Assembly: GCA_052326605.1 (NCBI GenBank)
Contig: JBKQMB010000049.1
Coordinates: 1-64,000, forward strand
Origin: Bog-756 sp052326605
Lineage (GTDB): Bacteria; Actinomycetota; Acidimicrobiia; Acidimicrobiales; RAAP-2
Direction: 5' to 3'
Length of the DNA: 64,000 nt
This document shows positions 1 to 7,206 of this stretch, piece by piece. How positions within the stretch are numbered: the first letter of the stretch is position 1; every line of letters begins with the position of its first letter. Made by a program: the position numbers and the translations under genes. The notes under the pieces are model-generated. The model searched no databases. It saw only the letters and a list, made by a program, of their open reading frames with translations, and was not told the DNA's origin.

Positions 1-21
1 CGCCTTCCTCGAAGCGCTCTG

Positions 22-157
22 ATTATGCCGACTCCGTCAGACTGATCGGCCAGCGACAGCCAGGGTCACCAGGGGCGACTACCCGCGCCGTCGGGCTACG
101 CGGCATAACGGGATGGTCGGCATAGAGGACATTATGCCGATCTCGGCATAATGTCCT
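22..157. repeat. Palindromic repeat cluster (TTATGCCGA / TCGGCATAA half-sites)
   Basis: Bases 126-140 and 143-157 form a perfect 15-bp inverted repeat with a 2-base centre; each arm contains TTATGCCGA or its complement. Further half-sites lie at 22-31 (ATTATGCCGA), 101-108 (CGGCATAA) and 117-124 (TCGGCATA). Repeated half-sites around a near-perfect palindrome are typical of tyrosine-recombinase core/arm sites or of multimeric repressor operators; no recombinase gene is visible, so the role is inference. Apart from this cluster and a weak inverted repeat (GCCAAC 249-254 / GTTGGC 292-297), I see no gene in bases 1-328. Confidence 0.75.
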
Positions 158-328
158 ACAAACTGGCCTACAACTCGGGATCCGCATGATTCCGGTTGCT
201 TCCCCTTCACCGCCAGTGACCTGGGACAACTCCCGATAGCTTCCAGTTGCCAACCGTTATTTCCGGTCCTTTTTCGCACTCGTAATGCGATGTTGGCAGC
301 TGGGGCCTTGACTCTTCGAACGCGATTT

Positions 329-643
329 TTACGAAAGGGCCACAGAGGGGGCTGCCTGAGCCGTGCGTTCGACGACTCGCAGGTCCGAGCCGAGCGCATC
401 GGCGATTCGCAGGAGAGTCTTTTCGGTAGGGTTTGCCGACCCCCTCTCGATGCGGCTGATCTCGCTCTGAGCGATTCCCGTGGCTGAGGCGAGCTCGATT
501 TGCGTCATGCCGCGCCGCTCCCGAAGCTCCATGAGCTGCACGGCCATATCGTAGGAATCGCTGAACACTCGGTGCTGGCGTCTACCGGTATCCGCCACAC
601 GAGCCAGTCGTTGAGCGGCAGCATCCTGATAGCTACGTGTCAT
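329..643 (-). CDS. HigA-like XRE-family antitoxin/regulator
   Basis: 104-residue DNA-binding protein with one Cro/C1-type helix-turn-helix at about residues 38-90 (RERRGMTQIELASATGI, then the recognition helix QSEISRIERG). It lies downstream of a HigB-like toxin on the same strand, the toxin-first order usual for higBA modules, so it probably binds and neutralises that toxin and represses the operon. The ATG at 643 has a good ribosome binding site (GGGAGG, about 5-7 bases upstream) and its own consensus promoter in the 74-bp gap after the toxin gene, which would let antitoxin be made in excess. The C-terminal 15 residues are unstructured. HTH assignment is firm; antitoxin role is inferred from context. 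Confidence 0.85.
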   Translation of the reverse strand: MTRSYQDAAAQRLARVADTGRRQHRVFSDSYDMAVQLMELRERRGMTQIELASATGIAQSEISRIERGSANPTEKTLLRIADALGSDLRVVERTAQAAPSVALS

Positions 644-666
644 GTGGACCCTCCCTTCCGATGCTT

Positions 667-695
667 ATTATGGGCTAAACACCATATTGTGTCAA
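667..695 (-). promoter_or_regulatory. Antitoxin promoter with overlapping operator
   Basis: On the minus strand TTGACA (695-690), a 17-base spacer and CATAAT (672-667) make a near-consensus housekeeping promoter that starts transcription just upstream of the antitoxin. A 14-bp imperfect palindrome at 679-692 (ACACCATATTGTGT, 12 of 14 positions symmetric) lies in the spacer and -35, and AACACC (678-683) / GGTGTT (696-701) is a second inverted pair around it. This is where an autoregulatory HTH antitoxin would be expected to bind. Confidence 0.75.
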
Positions 696-717
696 GGTGT
701 TGAGCCGTACTTCCTGG

Positions 718-1209
718 TCAACGGTGCCGAGCGCGACCCCCTGATCGTCCCTTACGCTCCTGGGCTCTACGGCGTGCCTCCTGCTGGTTCCAGGCAGAGA
801 GGCACTTGCGTGCGAAAGCGATCTCTTTCTCTTGCCGCTTCTTGGATGCATCGTCCTGCTTGTCGTAGCCCGAGAGAAGTAGGACCACCCTCCGTCCGTG
901 AAAGTGGACGAACACCCGCAGAAGGATCGACTCCGGATCGGGTGCTACCCCCGGTTGCTCGTCGGCGAACATGTGCATGATCTCGTCGGCGGAGTGACGA
1001 ACGCGGAACTCATGCAGGCCCTTTCCGAGCGGTTTCAGCCACTCCGAGTTGGCGAGATCTATCCCCCTGACGGCGAGGACGTGGTTGAGGGCGGCATCCA
1101 AAGCGACGGCAGCGGCATCGCTCAACTCGTCCAAGAAGCTAGTGAATGGCTCAACTCCACTGTCCGTAGCGAAGACATCGAGAGTCCACCTGCCCTCTGG
1201 AGCTGTCAT
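718..1209 (-). CDS. HigB-like toxin, DUF891 / phage Gp49-like family
   Basis: 163-residue protein. Residues about 60-110 carry the family pattern: LKPLGKGLHEFRVRHS, a strand containing EIMHMF, then LLRVFVHFHGRRVVLLLSGYDKQDD followed by a basic KKRQEKEIAFARK helix. Members of this RelE/ParE superfamily are usually ribosome-dependent mRNA interferases. The C-terminal tail (about 25 residues, RRRAQERKGRSGGRARHR) is strongly basic and longer than in typical HigB. An insert around DEQPGVAPDPES lengthens the central loop. The gene precedes the antitoxin on the same strand. No Shine-Dalgarno sequence is obvious at the ATG at 1209, so the start is moderately sure. Toxicity is inferred from family and gene order. 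Confidence 0.8.
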   Translation of the reverse strand: MTAPEGRWTLDVFATDSGVEPFTSFLDELSDAAAVALDAALNHVLAVRGIDLANSEWLKPLGKGLHEFRVRHSADEIMHMFADEQPGVAPDPESILLRVFVHFHGRRVVLLLSGYDKQDDASKKRQEKEIAFARKCLSAWNQQEARRRAQERKGRSGGRARHR

Positions 1210-1218
1210 AGAAAGTAG

Positions 1219-1489
1219 GACCCCGACACGCGGGGTGAGGCTACTCGCACCCGTTGTGAGGTGGCGTTCTTGATCCGCTGGCCCAACCGAACTTCATCGA
1301 CCGACGTAGTGCCCTTCAGCCCGGATCTCGACACCCGCCCTCGTCGTGTCGTGTCCTAATTATTGTCCTAATTTTTGCTGTCGGCTGGGGTCGTCCGGAG
1401 TCGCGCCATGTCGCGGCACGTCGTCCAGAGTTCCAGGTCACGTCGTCTATCGCCGCATTGCGTCGTCTCATTCGACGACAATTCACGCA
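1219..1489. other. Gene-free junction with AT-rich direct repeat
   Basis: No convincing coding region. GTCCTAATT occurs at 1353-1361 and again at 1365-1373, a 12-base period in an AT-rich patch that contrasts with the GC-rich surroundings. The rest is rich in CGTCGT/GTCGT words. The stretch separates the toxin-antitoxin pair from a severed tRNA gene and is probably degenerate DNA from a mobile element. Confidence 0.5.
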
Positions 1490-1528
1490 TTTCGAGACCG
1501 TCCGAATCGTCCGCTCTCGCATCCCTCC
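1490..1528 (-). pseudogene. 5' half of tRNA-Ser(CGA), cut at the anticodon loop
   Basis: Read on the minus strand, 1528 to 1490 gives a tRNA-Ser 5' half: acceptor strand GGAGGGA, T8 G9, D-stem CGA/TCG, then anticodon 5' strand ACGGT and loop CTCGAAA (anticodon CGA). The layout matches the intact tRNA-Ser(GGA) at 2057-2141. After the loop the expected ACCGT strand, variable arm and T-arm are absent; TGCGT and unrelated sequence follow. It starts 10 bases after the tadA stop codon on the same strand. A break exactly at the anticodon loop suggests insertion or deletion at an integrase attachment site. UCG could still be read by a UGA-anticodon tRNA-Ser elsewhere. Confidence 0.7.
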
Positions 1529-1538
1529 GCCTGAAAGG

Positions 1539-2054
1539 CTAGCCGCGGCGCCGGGCCGCGAAGAACCCGGTCAGCAGTGCGGACGCCTCTGCCGCCCGGA
1601 CCCCGACGGTGACCGGTACCTCGTGGTTGAGCCGGGGATCGGTGCACAGGTTGTAGAGGGAGCCGCATGCCCCCGCCTTCATGTCGGCGGCCCCGTAGAC
1701 CAGGCGGCCCAGCCGAGCGGCGATGAGGGCGCCGGCGCACATCGGACAAGGTTCCAAGGTCACCACCAGGGTCACCTCGGACAGCCGCCACGTGCCCAGT
1801 GCGGTGGCCGCGTCGGACAGCGCCAGCATCTCCGCGTGCGCCGTGGGGTCACGGCGGTGCTCGCGTTCGTTGTGGCGTGCGGCGATGGGCCGTCCCCCAT
1901 GGAGGGCGACCGCCCCCACCGGCACGTCGTCGTGGGCGATGGCCGCCACCGCCTCGTCGAGGGCGAGCCCCATCGCCGCTTCGTCATCCAGCGGATCCTC
2001 ACCGGTTGCGCGGGCAGGCGACGCCGGCTGCGAAGAGGCCGCTTCAGTACCCAT
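1539..2054 (-). CDS. tadA: tRNA-specific adenosine deaminase TadA
   Basis: Deaminates A34 to inosine in the wobble position of tRNA-Arg(ACG). The 171-residue product has the cytidine/deoxycytidylate deaminase zinc site: H73-A-E75 and P-C103-P-M-C106, with the expected spacing. The ATG at 2054 shares its A with the encoded CCA end of the upstream tRNA-Ser, so there is no room for a Shine-Dalgarno sequence unless it lies inside the tRNA; an internal start nearer the conserved core (Met28) is possible because the first 27 residues look unstructured. Same strand as the tRNA, so they may be co-transcribed. Function is firm; the start is less so. Confidence 0.92.
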   Translation of the reverse strand: MGTEAASSQPASPARATGEDPLDDEAAMGLALDEAVAAIAHDDVPVGAVALHGGRPIAARHNEREHRRDPTAHAEMLALSDAATALGTWRLSEVTLVVTLEPCPMCAGALIAARLGRLVYGAADMKAGACGSLYNLCTDPRLNHEVPVTVGVRAAEASALLTGFFAARRRG

Positions 2055-2056
2055 GG

Positions 2057-2141
2057 CGGAGACGGTGGGATTTGAACCCACGGTGAGTTTCCCCACACAC
2101 GATTTCCAGTCGTGCCGATTCGGCCGCTCTCGCACGTCTCC
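2057..2141 (-). tRNA. tRNA-Ser (anticodon GGA)
   Basis: Minus-strand cloverleaf with a long variable arm: acceptor GGAGACG (2141-2135) pairs with CGTCTCC (2064-2058), discriminator G at 2057, anticodon stem CACGA/TCGTG closing loop CTGGAAA, T-arm loop TTCAAAT. The next three bases (2056-2054) read CCA and run into the tadA start codon, so the 3' end may be encoded. Confidence 0.95.
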
Positions 2142-2305
2142 AACTCCCCGGGCCGACCAGGAGTTCGCTCCGGGGCGCCCGCGGCCCCGACAGGCTACTC
2201 CGGCTCCCTGTGCCCGCCCGCCCGGGCCCGGGCGCTGCCCCGCCTGCCCGGTCGGCACGGGAGGGGGCCCGCCCGCTCCGGCTGCCCCTGGCGCACATCC
2301 GCGGG

Positions 2306-2311
2306 TAATAT
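2306..2311 (+). promoter_or_regulatory. Candidate -10 element for the SRP RNA
   Basis: TAATAT sits about 12 bases before the apparent 5' end of the SRP RNA in an otherwise very GC-rich stretch. No good -35 hexamer is seen at 16-18 bases upstream. Confidence 0.45.
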
Positions 2312-2323
2312 CGTTGTCTCCCC

Positions 2324-2431
2324 GGTGTTGGGTGCGACGGCTGGGTCCTGCGCAACGTCCTCCTGTGAATCGAGTCAGGGTCGGAAGGCAGCAGCTCTCA
2401 GCGGGTCAGGCCGTGTGCCGCAGCCAATCTG
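2324..2431 (+). ncRNA. ffs: Signal recognition particle RNA, small bacterial type
   Basis: Holds the conserved SRP domain IV core around 2374-2394 (GTCAGG, GTCGGAAGGCAGCAG) that binds Ffh. The flanks close a long hairpin: TTGG (2328-2331) with CCAA (2424-2427), TGCG with CGCA, GGC with GCC, and CCTG with CAGG nearer the loop. Length near 105 bases suits the small 4.5S type without an Alu domain. The position between tRNA-Ser/tadA and dnaX is a common actinobacterial order. The ends are good to a few bases. Confidence 0.88.
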
Positions 2432-2528
2432 GCCGTCGCATCGAGCACCGGGGGGCCCGGTCCCCGCCGGACGGACGGCTCGATCCTTCGGGGGAGGCCG
2501 GTCCCGGTGGCCGGTAGGCTCCCCCGAC

Positions 2529-4520
2529 GTGGCCGACGCACCCGACGACGCTCCCTTTCAGTCGCTCTATCGGCGATTCCGTCCATCGACCTTCGGCGAG
2601 GTCCGTGGCCAGGACCACGTCGTGCTCGCCCTTCGCAACGCGGTAAGGGACGGCCGGGTGGCACACGCCTACCTGTTCAGCGGGCCCCGGGGGACCGGCA
2701 AGACCTCGACGGCCCGGATTCTGGCCAAGGCGCTCAACTGCACCGACCTGCAGGACGGCGAGCCGTGCGGAGTGTGTGCCTCCTGCGTCGAGATCACCAA
2801 GGGCTCCTCGCTCGACGTGCACGAGCTCGACGCCGCGTCGAACAACGGGGTGGAGGCCATGCGCGACCTGGTGTCGCGTGCGGCACTGGGAACGCCGGGT
2901 CGCCAGAAGGTCTACATCGTCGACGAGGTTCACATGCTCTCGACGGCCGCCTCCAACGCCCTGCTCAAGACGCTCGAGGAGCCGCCCGCCCACGTCGTCT
3001 TCGTGCTGGCCACCACCGACCCCCAGAAGGTGATGCCCACCATCCGCAGCCGCACCCAGCACTTCGAGTTCCGCCTCCTCGGCCCCGAGACGCTCGGTGA
3101 GCTGCTGGCCCAGGTGCGCCAGGACGCGCACCTCGACGTCCCCGACGAGGCGCTGGACCTGGCCGTCCGGCGTGGCCGTGGATCGGCCCGGGACGCGCTC
3201 TCGGTGCTCGACCAGGTGGCGGCGTCCGATGCCGTCGACGACGACCTGCCCGAGCTCGACGAGGTCGTCGAGGCCCTCGCCGAACGGGACATCGCCCGCG
3301 CCCTGGTGGCGGTGGCCCACCTGACGTCCGCCGGGTTCAGCCCCCAACAGTTGACCGGCGACCTGGTCGACCACCTCCGCCAAGGGTTCCTGGCCCTGGT
3401 GGCACCGGAGCTGGTGACGGTTTCCGGGGCCGAGCGGGAGTCGCTCGCCGCCCAGGCGGAGCGGGTCGGGCTGGCGGCACTGGTGCGGGCCATGGAAGTG
3501 CTGGGGCGGGCCCAGGTCACCATGCGCGACGCTCCCGATCCCCGGGTCAACCTGGACGTCGCCCTGGTCCGGTTGGCCCACCCGGAGGCCGACGACTCAC
3601 CGGAGTCCATCCTGGCCCGGATCGAGCGACTCGAGGCCGCCGTCCGTGCCGCACCGGGCACGCTCTCCGCTCCCTCGGTCCCGCCACCCTCGCAGGACCC
3701 CGGGCCGGCCGCGGCCGTCCACCGACCGGCACCCTCCGAGCCCGACACCGCCCGAGCCGCGGGTCGTCACGAAGCCGGTCCCCGGCCCTCCGCCGTCGGA
3801 GGCCCCGGCGTCGAGGAGCCCCCTCCCGGCACCACGGGGTCGAGTCCGAAGACGTTGGGTGCCGTGCGCCGGCAGTCGGTTCCTGCCCGGGCCGAGGCAG
3901 CACCGGCGCCACCCCCCGCCCCGCCCGAACCTCCACCGGTCCGGGGCGAGCCACCAACCTCTGTGCCTGCTGCCCTATCGGCAACGGTCCCGTTCCCGAC
4001 CCGCGACCAGCTGGTCCAGGTCTGGGGCGATCACATCATCGTGGGCCTCCGACCCAAGGCGAAGGCGCTGTTCCAGGCCGGTCGGTTCGTCGGCGTCGAG
4101 GACGACCGGGCGGTGTTCGGACTGCCCAATGAGATCCACCGCCGGCGATGCGAGGAGATCCACGAGGAGATCGAGGCGGCGCTTTCCGACCACTTCGGTC
4201 GTCCGGTGGGCCTCACGTTGGTGGTCGATCCCGGTGCCGGAAGCTGGTCGGAACCGGAGGAGGGCAGTTCCCGGAGCGGCGCACCCACCGGGGCGCCCAC
4301 CACGAGGAGTTCCAGCCCGGCCACCCCCGCGCCAGGGCAGGCCCCGACCCCGGCGGCTCCCCCACGAGCTCCCGCACCCGACCACGATGGACAGCCGGAC
4401 TCCGACCCCTCGGAGGACCTGGCAAGCTTCGACGAGACGGAGCTGGAGATCGCCGAGGTGGACAACTCGGCGGAGGCGCGTGTCCTCCAGGCGTTTCCGG
4501 GCGCCGAGGAGGTCGGCTAG
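2529..4520 (+). CDS. dnaX: DNA polymerase III subunit gamma/tau
   Basis: Clamp-loader ATPase subunit of the replicative polymerase. From the GTG at 2529 the protein is 663 residues. Walker A GPRGTGKT (52-59), a four-cysteine zinc module (C71, C80, C83, C86), Walker B VDEVHML (131-137) and the sensor/arginine-finger segment with RSRTQHF are all present. Residues about 370-500 are Pro/Ala-rich linker, followed by a tau-type C-terminal domain and a second low-complexity linker, ending in a conserved DETELEI-type acidic tail. No A-rich slippery heptamer is evident, so the short gamma form is unlikely to come from frameshifting. The reading frame is open upstream, but homology begins at FQSLYRRFRP, close to this GTG. 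The stop codon abuts the recR start. Confidence 0.95.
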   Translation: MADAPDDAPFQSLYRRFRPSTFGEVRGQDHVVLALRNAVRDGRVAHAYLFSGPRGTGKTSTARILAKALNCTDLQDGEPCGVCASCVEITKGSSLDVHELDAASNNGVEAMRDLVSRAALGTPGRQKVYIVDEVHMLSTAASNALLKTLEEPPAHVVFVLATTDPQKVMPTIRSRTQHFEFRLLGPETLGELLAQVRQDAHLDVPDEALDLAVRRGRGSARDALSVLDQVAASDAVDDDLPELDEVVEALAERDIARALVAVAHLTSAGFSPQQLTGDLVDHLRQGFLALVAPELVTVSGAERESLAAQAERVGLAALVRAMEVLGRAQVTMRDAPDPRVNLDVALVRLAHPEADDSPESILARIERLEAAVRAAPGTLSAPSVPPPSQDPGPAAAVHRPAPSEPDTARAAGRHEAGPRPSAVGGPGVEEPPPGTTGSSPKTLGAVRRQSVPARAEAAPAPPPAPPEPPPVRGEPPTSVPAALSATVPFPTRDQLVQVWGDHIIVGLRPKAKALFQAGRFVGVEDDRAVFGLPNEIHRRRCEEIHEEIEAALSDHFGRPVGLTLVVDPGAGSWSEPEEGSSRSGAPTGAPTTRSSSPATPAPGQAPTPAAPPRAPAPDHDGQPDSDPSEDLASFDETELEIAEVDNSAEARVLQAFPGAEEVG

Positions 4521-5126
4521 ATGGCGGTGTTCTCCGGTCCGCTGCAGTCGCTGATCGACGAGCTGGGCCGGCTGCCGGGCATCGGGCCCAAGTCGGCCCA
4601 GCGGATCACGTTCCACCTGCTGAAGGTGGCGCCCGAGGATGCGCTGCGGCTCGCGGAGGCGATCATCGCCGTCAAGGAGCGGATCACGCTGTGCACCCGC
4701 TGCTTCAACGTGGCCGAGGGCGGCCTGTGTGCCATCTGCATCGACGACCGCCGCGACGCCGCCTCGGTCTGCGTGGTAGAGGATCCCCGCGACATCGTCT
4801 CGGTGGAGAGGACGGGGGAGTTCTCGGGGAAGTACCACGTCCTGCAGGGTGCGCTCAACCCGATCGAGGGGATCGGGCCGGACCAGCTCCGGGTGCGCGA
4901 GCTGCTGGTCAGGGTGGAGGAGGAAGACATCAAAGAGGTGATCCTCTGCACCAATCCCAACCTCGAGGGTGAGGCCACGGCCATGTACCTGGCCCGCCTC
5001 CTGAAGCCCATGGGGCTCACGGTCACCCGGATCGCCAGTGGTCTGCCGGTGGGCGGCGACCTCGAATACGCGGACGAACTGACCCTCGGCAGGGCGCTCG
5101 AGGGTCGCCGCGAGGTGGAGGCCTGA
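4521..5126 (+). CDS. recR: Recombination mediator protein RecR
   Basis: Helps RecFOR load RecA at gaps. The 201-residue product has the N-terminal helix-hairpin-helix (LGRLPGIGPKSAQRI), the four-cysteine zinc finger (C58, C61, C70, C73) and a Toprim domain (VCVVEDPRDI onwards, with E and the later NPNLEGEAT segment). The ATG follows the dnaX TAG directly, and a GAGGAGG ribosome binding site lies within the last dnaX codons, so the two genes are translationally linked. The ebfC/ybaB gene that often sits between dnaX and recR is missing here. Confidence 0.96.
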   Translation: MAVFSGPLQSLIDELGRLPGIGPKSAQRITFHLLKVAPEDALRLAEAIIAVKERITLCTRCFNVAEGGLCAICIDDRRDAASVCVVEDPRDIVSVERTGEFSGKYHVLQGALNPIEGIGPDQLRVRELLVRVEEEDIKEVILCTNPNLEGEATAMYLARLLKPMGLTVTRIASGLPVGGDLEYADELTLGRALEGRREVEA

Positions 5127-5213
5127 CCGGCCCGGGGCGAGCCGTGGCGCCGGGTGGGGCGGTGCGGGCCCCGCGGGGAGCACCGATCGCTCCGATTGGG
5201 GCACCATGAGGGG

Positions 5214-5801
5214 ATGTCGACATCAGTGAAGCCGCCGGTTCGGCACCTCTGGATCCTGCGCCACGGCAAGGCTGCCTCCGATGCCCCCTGGGGAGGGGGT
5301 GACCGGGAGCGCCCCCTGACCGCCCGCGGGCGGCGTGACGCCACCGCCCTCGGGAAGCGACTGGGGGATGAGGAGCCGATCTTCGGGATGGACGGCGTTC
5401 CCGCTCCCGACCTGGCCATCTGCTCGGATGCCGTGCGGACCCGGCAGACCGCCGAGCTGCTCATCGAGGCGACGGGCCGCCCGCTGCCTCTCGATTCGTA
5501 CCGCTCGCTCTACGGAGCCGACACCGACCTGGTGCTCCGGTACCTCCGGGAGATCGACGAAGGGGTGACGGGAGCTCTGGTGGTGGGGCACAACCCAGCC
5601 ATGCACCATCTCATCTGGGAGTTGGTCGGCGAGGACGGGGACGGAGGGGTTGCAGTGGGAGCCCCCGATGGTCGTGTCGCACTCGAGTCCCAGGGGTTCC
5701 CGACGTGCGCATTGGCAGTGCTGGCCATCGGTGTGGGCGGGTGGGAGGACCTCGCTCTTGGAGGCTGCACCCTGGTCGGCCTGTTCAAGCCTCCCTACTG
5801 A
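5214..5801 (+). CDS. Histidine phosphatase family protein, SixA-like
   Basis: 195-residue phosphoglycerate-mutase-fold phosphatase. The catalytic RHG motif is in LWILRHGKAASD near the N-terminus, the second arginine context in RPLTARGRRDATALG, the third in DAVRTRQTAELL, and the distal histidine in VVGHNPAMHHLI. This set resembles SixA, which acts on phosphohistidine of phosphotransfer proteins, but the real substrate cannot be told from sequence. The ATG at 5214 is preceded by GAGGGG; an earlier in-frame start at 5154 would add about 20 residues without homology. It follows recR after an 87-bp gap and ends convergently with the thiolase gene. Confidence 0.85.
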   Translation: MSTSVKPPVRHLWILRHGKAASDAPWGGGDRERPLTARGRRDATALGKRLGDEEPIFGMDGVPAPDLAICSDAVRTRQTAELLIEATGRPLPLDSYRSLYGADTDLVLRYLREIDEGVTGALVVGHNPAMHHLIWELVGEDGDGGVAVGAPDGRVALESQGFPTCALAVLAIGVGGWEDLALGGCTLVGLFKPPY

Positions 5802-5835
5802 GCCGAGGGGTAGCAGCCCTGCCCGCCCCGGGCTG

Positions 5836-7017
5836 TCAGAGCGTGCGCAGGATGGCCGCGTCGCCCTGACCGCCGCCGCCGCACAGGGCGACCGCCGCCG
5901 TGCCACCGCCCCGGCGCTTCAGCTCGAGGAGCGCGGTCAGTGCCACCCGCGTGCCCGACATGCCCACCGGGTGACCGAGGGCGATGGCGCCGCCGTTGAC
6001 ATTGACCACGTCCTCGCCGAGGCGCAGGTCGTCGGCAGAGGCCAGGCCCACGGCGGCGAACGCCTCGTTGATCTCGAAGATGTCGATGTCACCGGTGGCG
6101 AGGCCGGCCTTGGCCAGTGCCACCGAGATGGCGTGGGAGGGCTGGTGGAGGAGCGACGGACTCGGTCCGGCAACCTGGCCGTAGCTGACGAGCTCACCGA
6201 TCGGGCTGAGCCCGAGCTCTTCGGCCTTGGCCTTGGACGTCACGATGACGGCGGCACCGCCATCGGAGATCTGGGATGCGTTGCCGGCAGTGATGGTGCC
6301 GTTCTTGTCGAAGGCCGGACGCAGTTTGCCCAGTGACTCGGCGGTCGTCTCGGGGCGGACGCCCTCGTCGGTGTCGACCACCAGCGGGTCACCCTTGCGC
6401 TGGGGCACCGTGACCCCGACGATCTCCTCGGCGAACTTGCCGTCCTTGATGGCGGCCGCGGCCCGCTCGTGGGAGAGGGCGCTGAAGGCGTCCTGGCGCT
6501 CGCGTGACACGCCGTCGGCGCCGTTGTAACGCTCGGTCCCGAGCCCCATCGCGCAGTTGTCGAACGCGCAGAACAGCCCGTCGTACATCATCGAGTCGAC
6601 GAGCGTGGCATCGCCGATTCGGTAGCCGGCGCGTGCCCCCGGCAGCAGGTAGGGAGCCTGGGTCATCGACTCCATCCCCCCGGCGACCACGATGTCCGCC
6701 TCGCCCGCATTGATCAGCAGGTCGGCCAGGTAGATGGCGTTGAGGCCGGACAGGCACACCTTGTTGATGGTCGAGGCGGGCACGTCCAACGGGATCCCGC
6801 CCTTGGTCGCTGCCTGGCGCGCCGTGATCTGCCCGGTCCCGGCCTGGATCACCTGTCCCATGAACACGTAGTCGATCTGCTCGGGCTTGATGCCGGCCCG
6901 CTCGAGGGCACCGGCGATGGCGACGCCGCCCAGGTCCGTGGCCGAGAAGGATCCGAGGCCCCCCGAGAGCTTGCCGATCGGGGTGCGGGCTCCTGCGACG
7001 ATGACGGTTCCGGGCAT
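5836..7017 (-). CDS. Acetyl-CoA acetyltransferase (thiolase)
   Basis: Condenses two acetyl-CoA to acetoacetyl-CoA, or runs in reverse. The 393-residue product matches thiolase II length. The nucleophile is Cys88 in NKVCLSG (CLSG instead of the usual CGSG or CASG), the NEAFA segment is present, His349 lies in ALGHPVG, and Cys379 in LCGGGGQG. The ATG at 7017 has a GGAGGTCGTC ribosome binding site. A -10-like TATCAT on the minus strand at 7095-7090 is a possible promoter. The gene is divergent from crotonyl-CoA carboxylase/reductase; with the 3-hydroxybutyryl-CoA dehydrogenase at 19.9-20.8 kb it could supply that enzyme's precursor. Confidence 0.93.
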   Translation of the reverse strand: MPGTVIVAGARTPIGKLSGGLGSFSATDLGGVAIAGALERAGIKPEQIDYVFMGQVIQAGTGQITARQAATKGGIPLDVPASTINKVCLSGLNAIYLADLLINAGEADIVVAGGMESMTQAPYLLPGARAGYRIGDATLVDSMMYDGLFCAFDNCAMGLGTERYNGADGVSRERQDAFSALSHERAAAAIKDGKFAEEIVGVTVPQRKGDPLVVDTDEGVRPETTAESLGKLRPAFDKNGTITAGNASQISDGGAAVIVTSKAKAEELGLSPIGELVSYGQVAGPSPSLLHQPSHAISVALAKAGLATGDIDIFEINEAFAAVGLASADDLRLGEDVVNVNGGAIALGHPVGMSGTRVALTALLELKRRGGGTAAVALCGGGGQGDAAILRTL

Positions 7018-7206
7018 GACGACCTCCGAGGCCTTCCGGCCAGCTAAGGCGGCGTTCCCCCCAAGGGTCCGCCACGACGACAGATCACCATGATACGGCC
7101 TCGCCCGGAGGTCCCACCACACGACACGGTGCGGCCGCCGCGGTGCGGCGGCACTCCGGCGGCCGCCCGGGTTCTGCATGGTGTGGCCGGGCTATCCTCG
7201 CTTCCC

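Noticed and set aside
1316..1522. Small minus-strand ORF between the toxin gene and tadA
   Set aside because: Arg-rich, no homology, and it runs into the tRNA-Ser remnant.
2529..4520. Programmed frameshift in dnaX producing gamma
   Set aside because: No A-rich slippery heptamer with downstream hairpin is visible.
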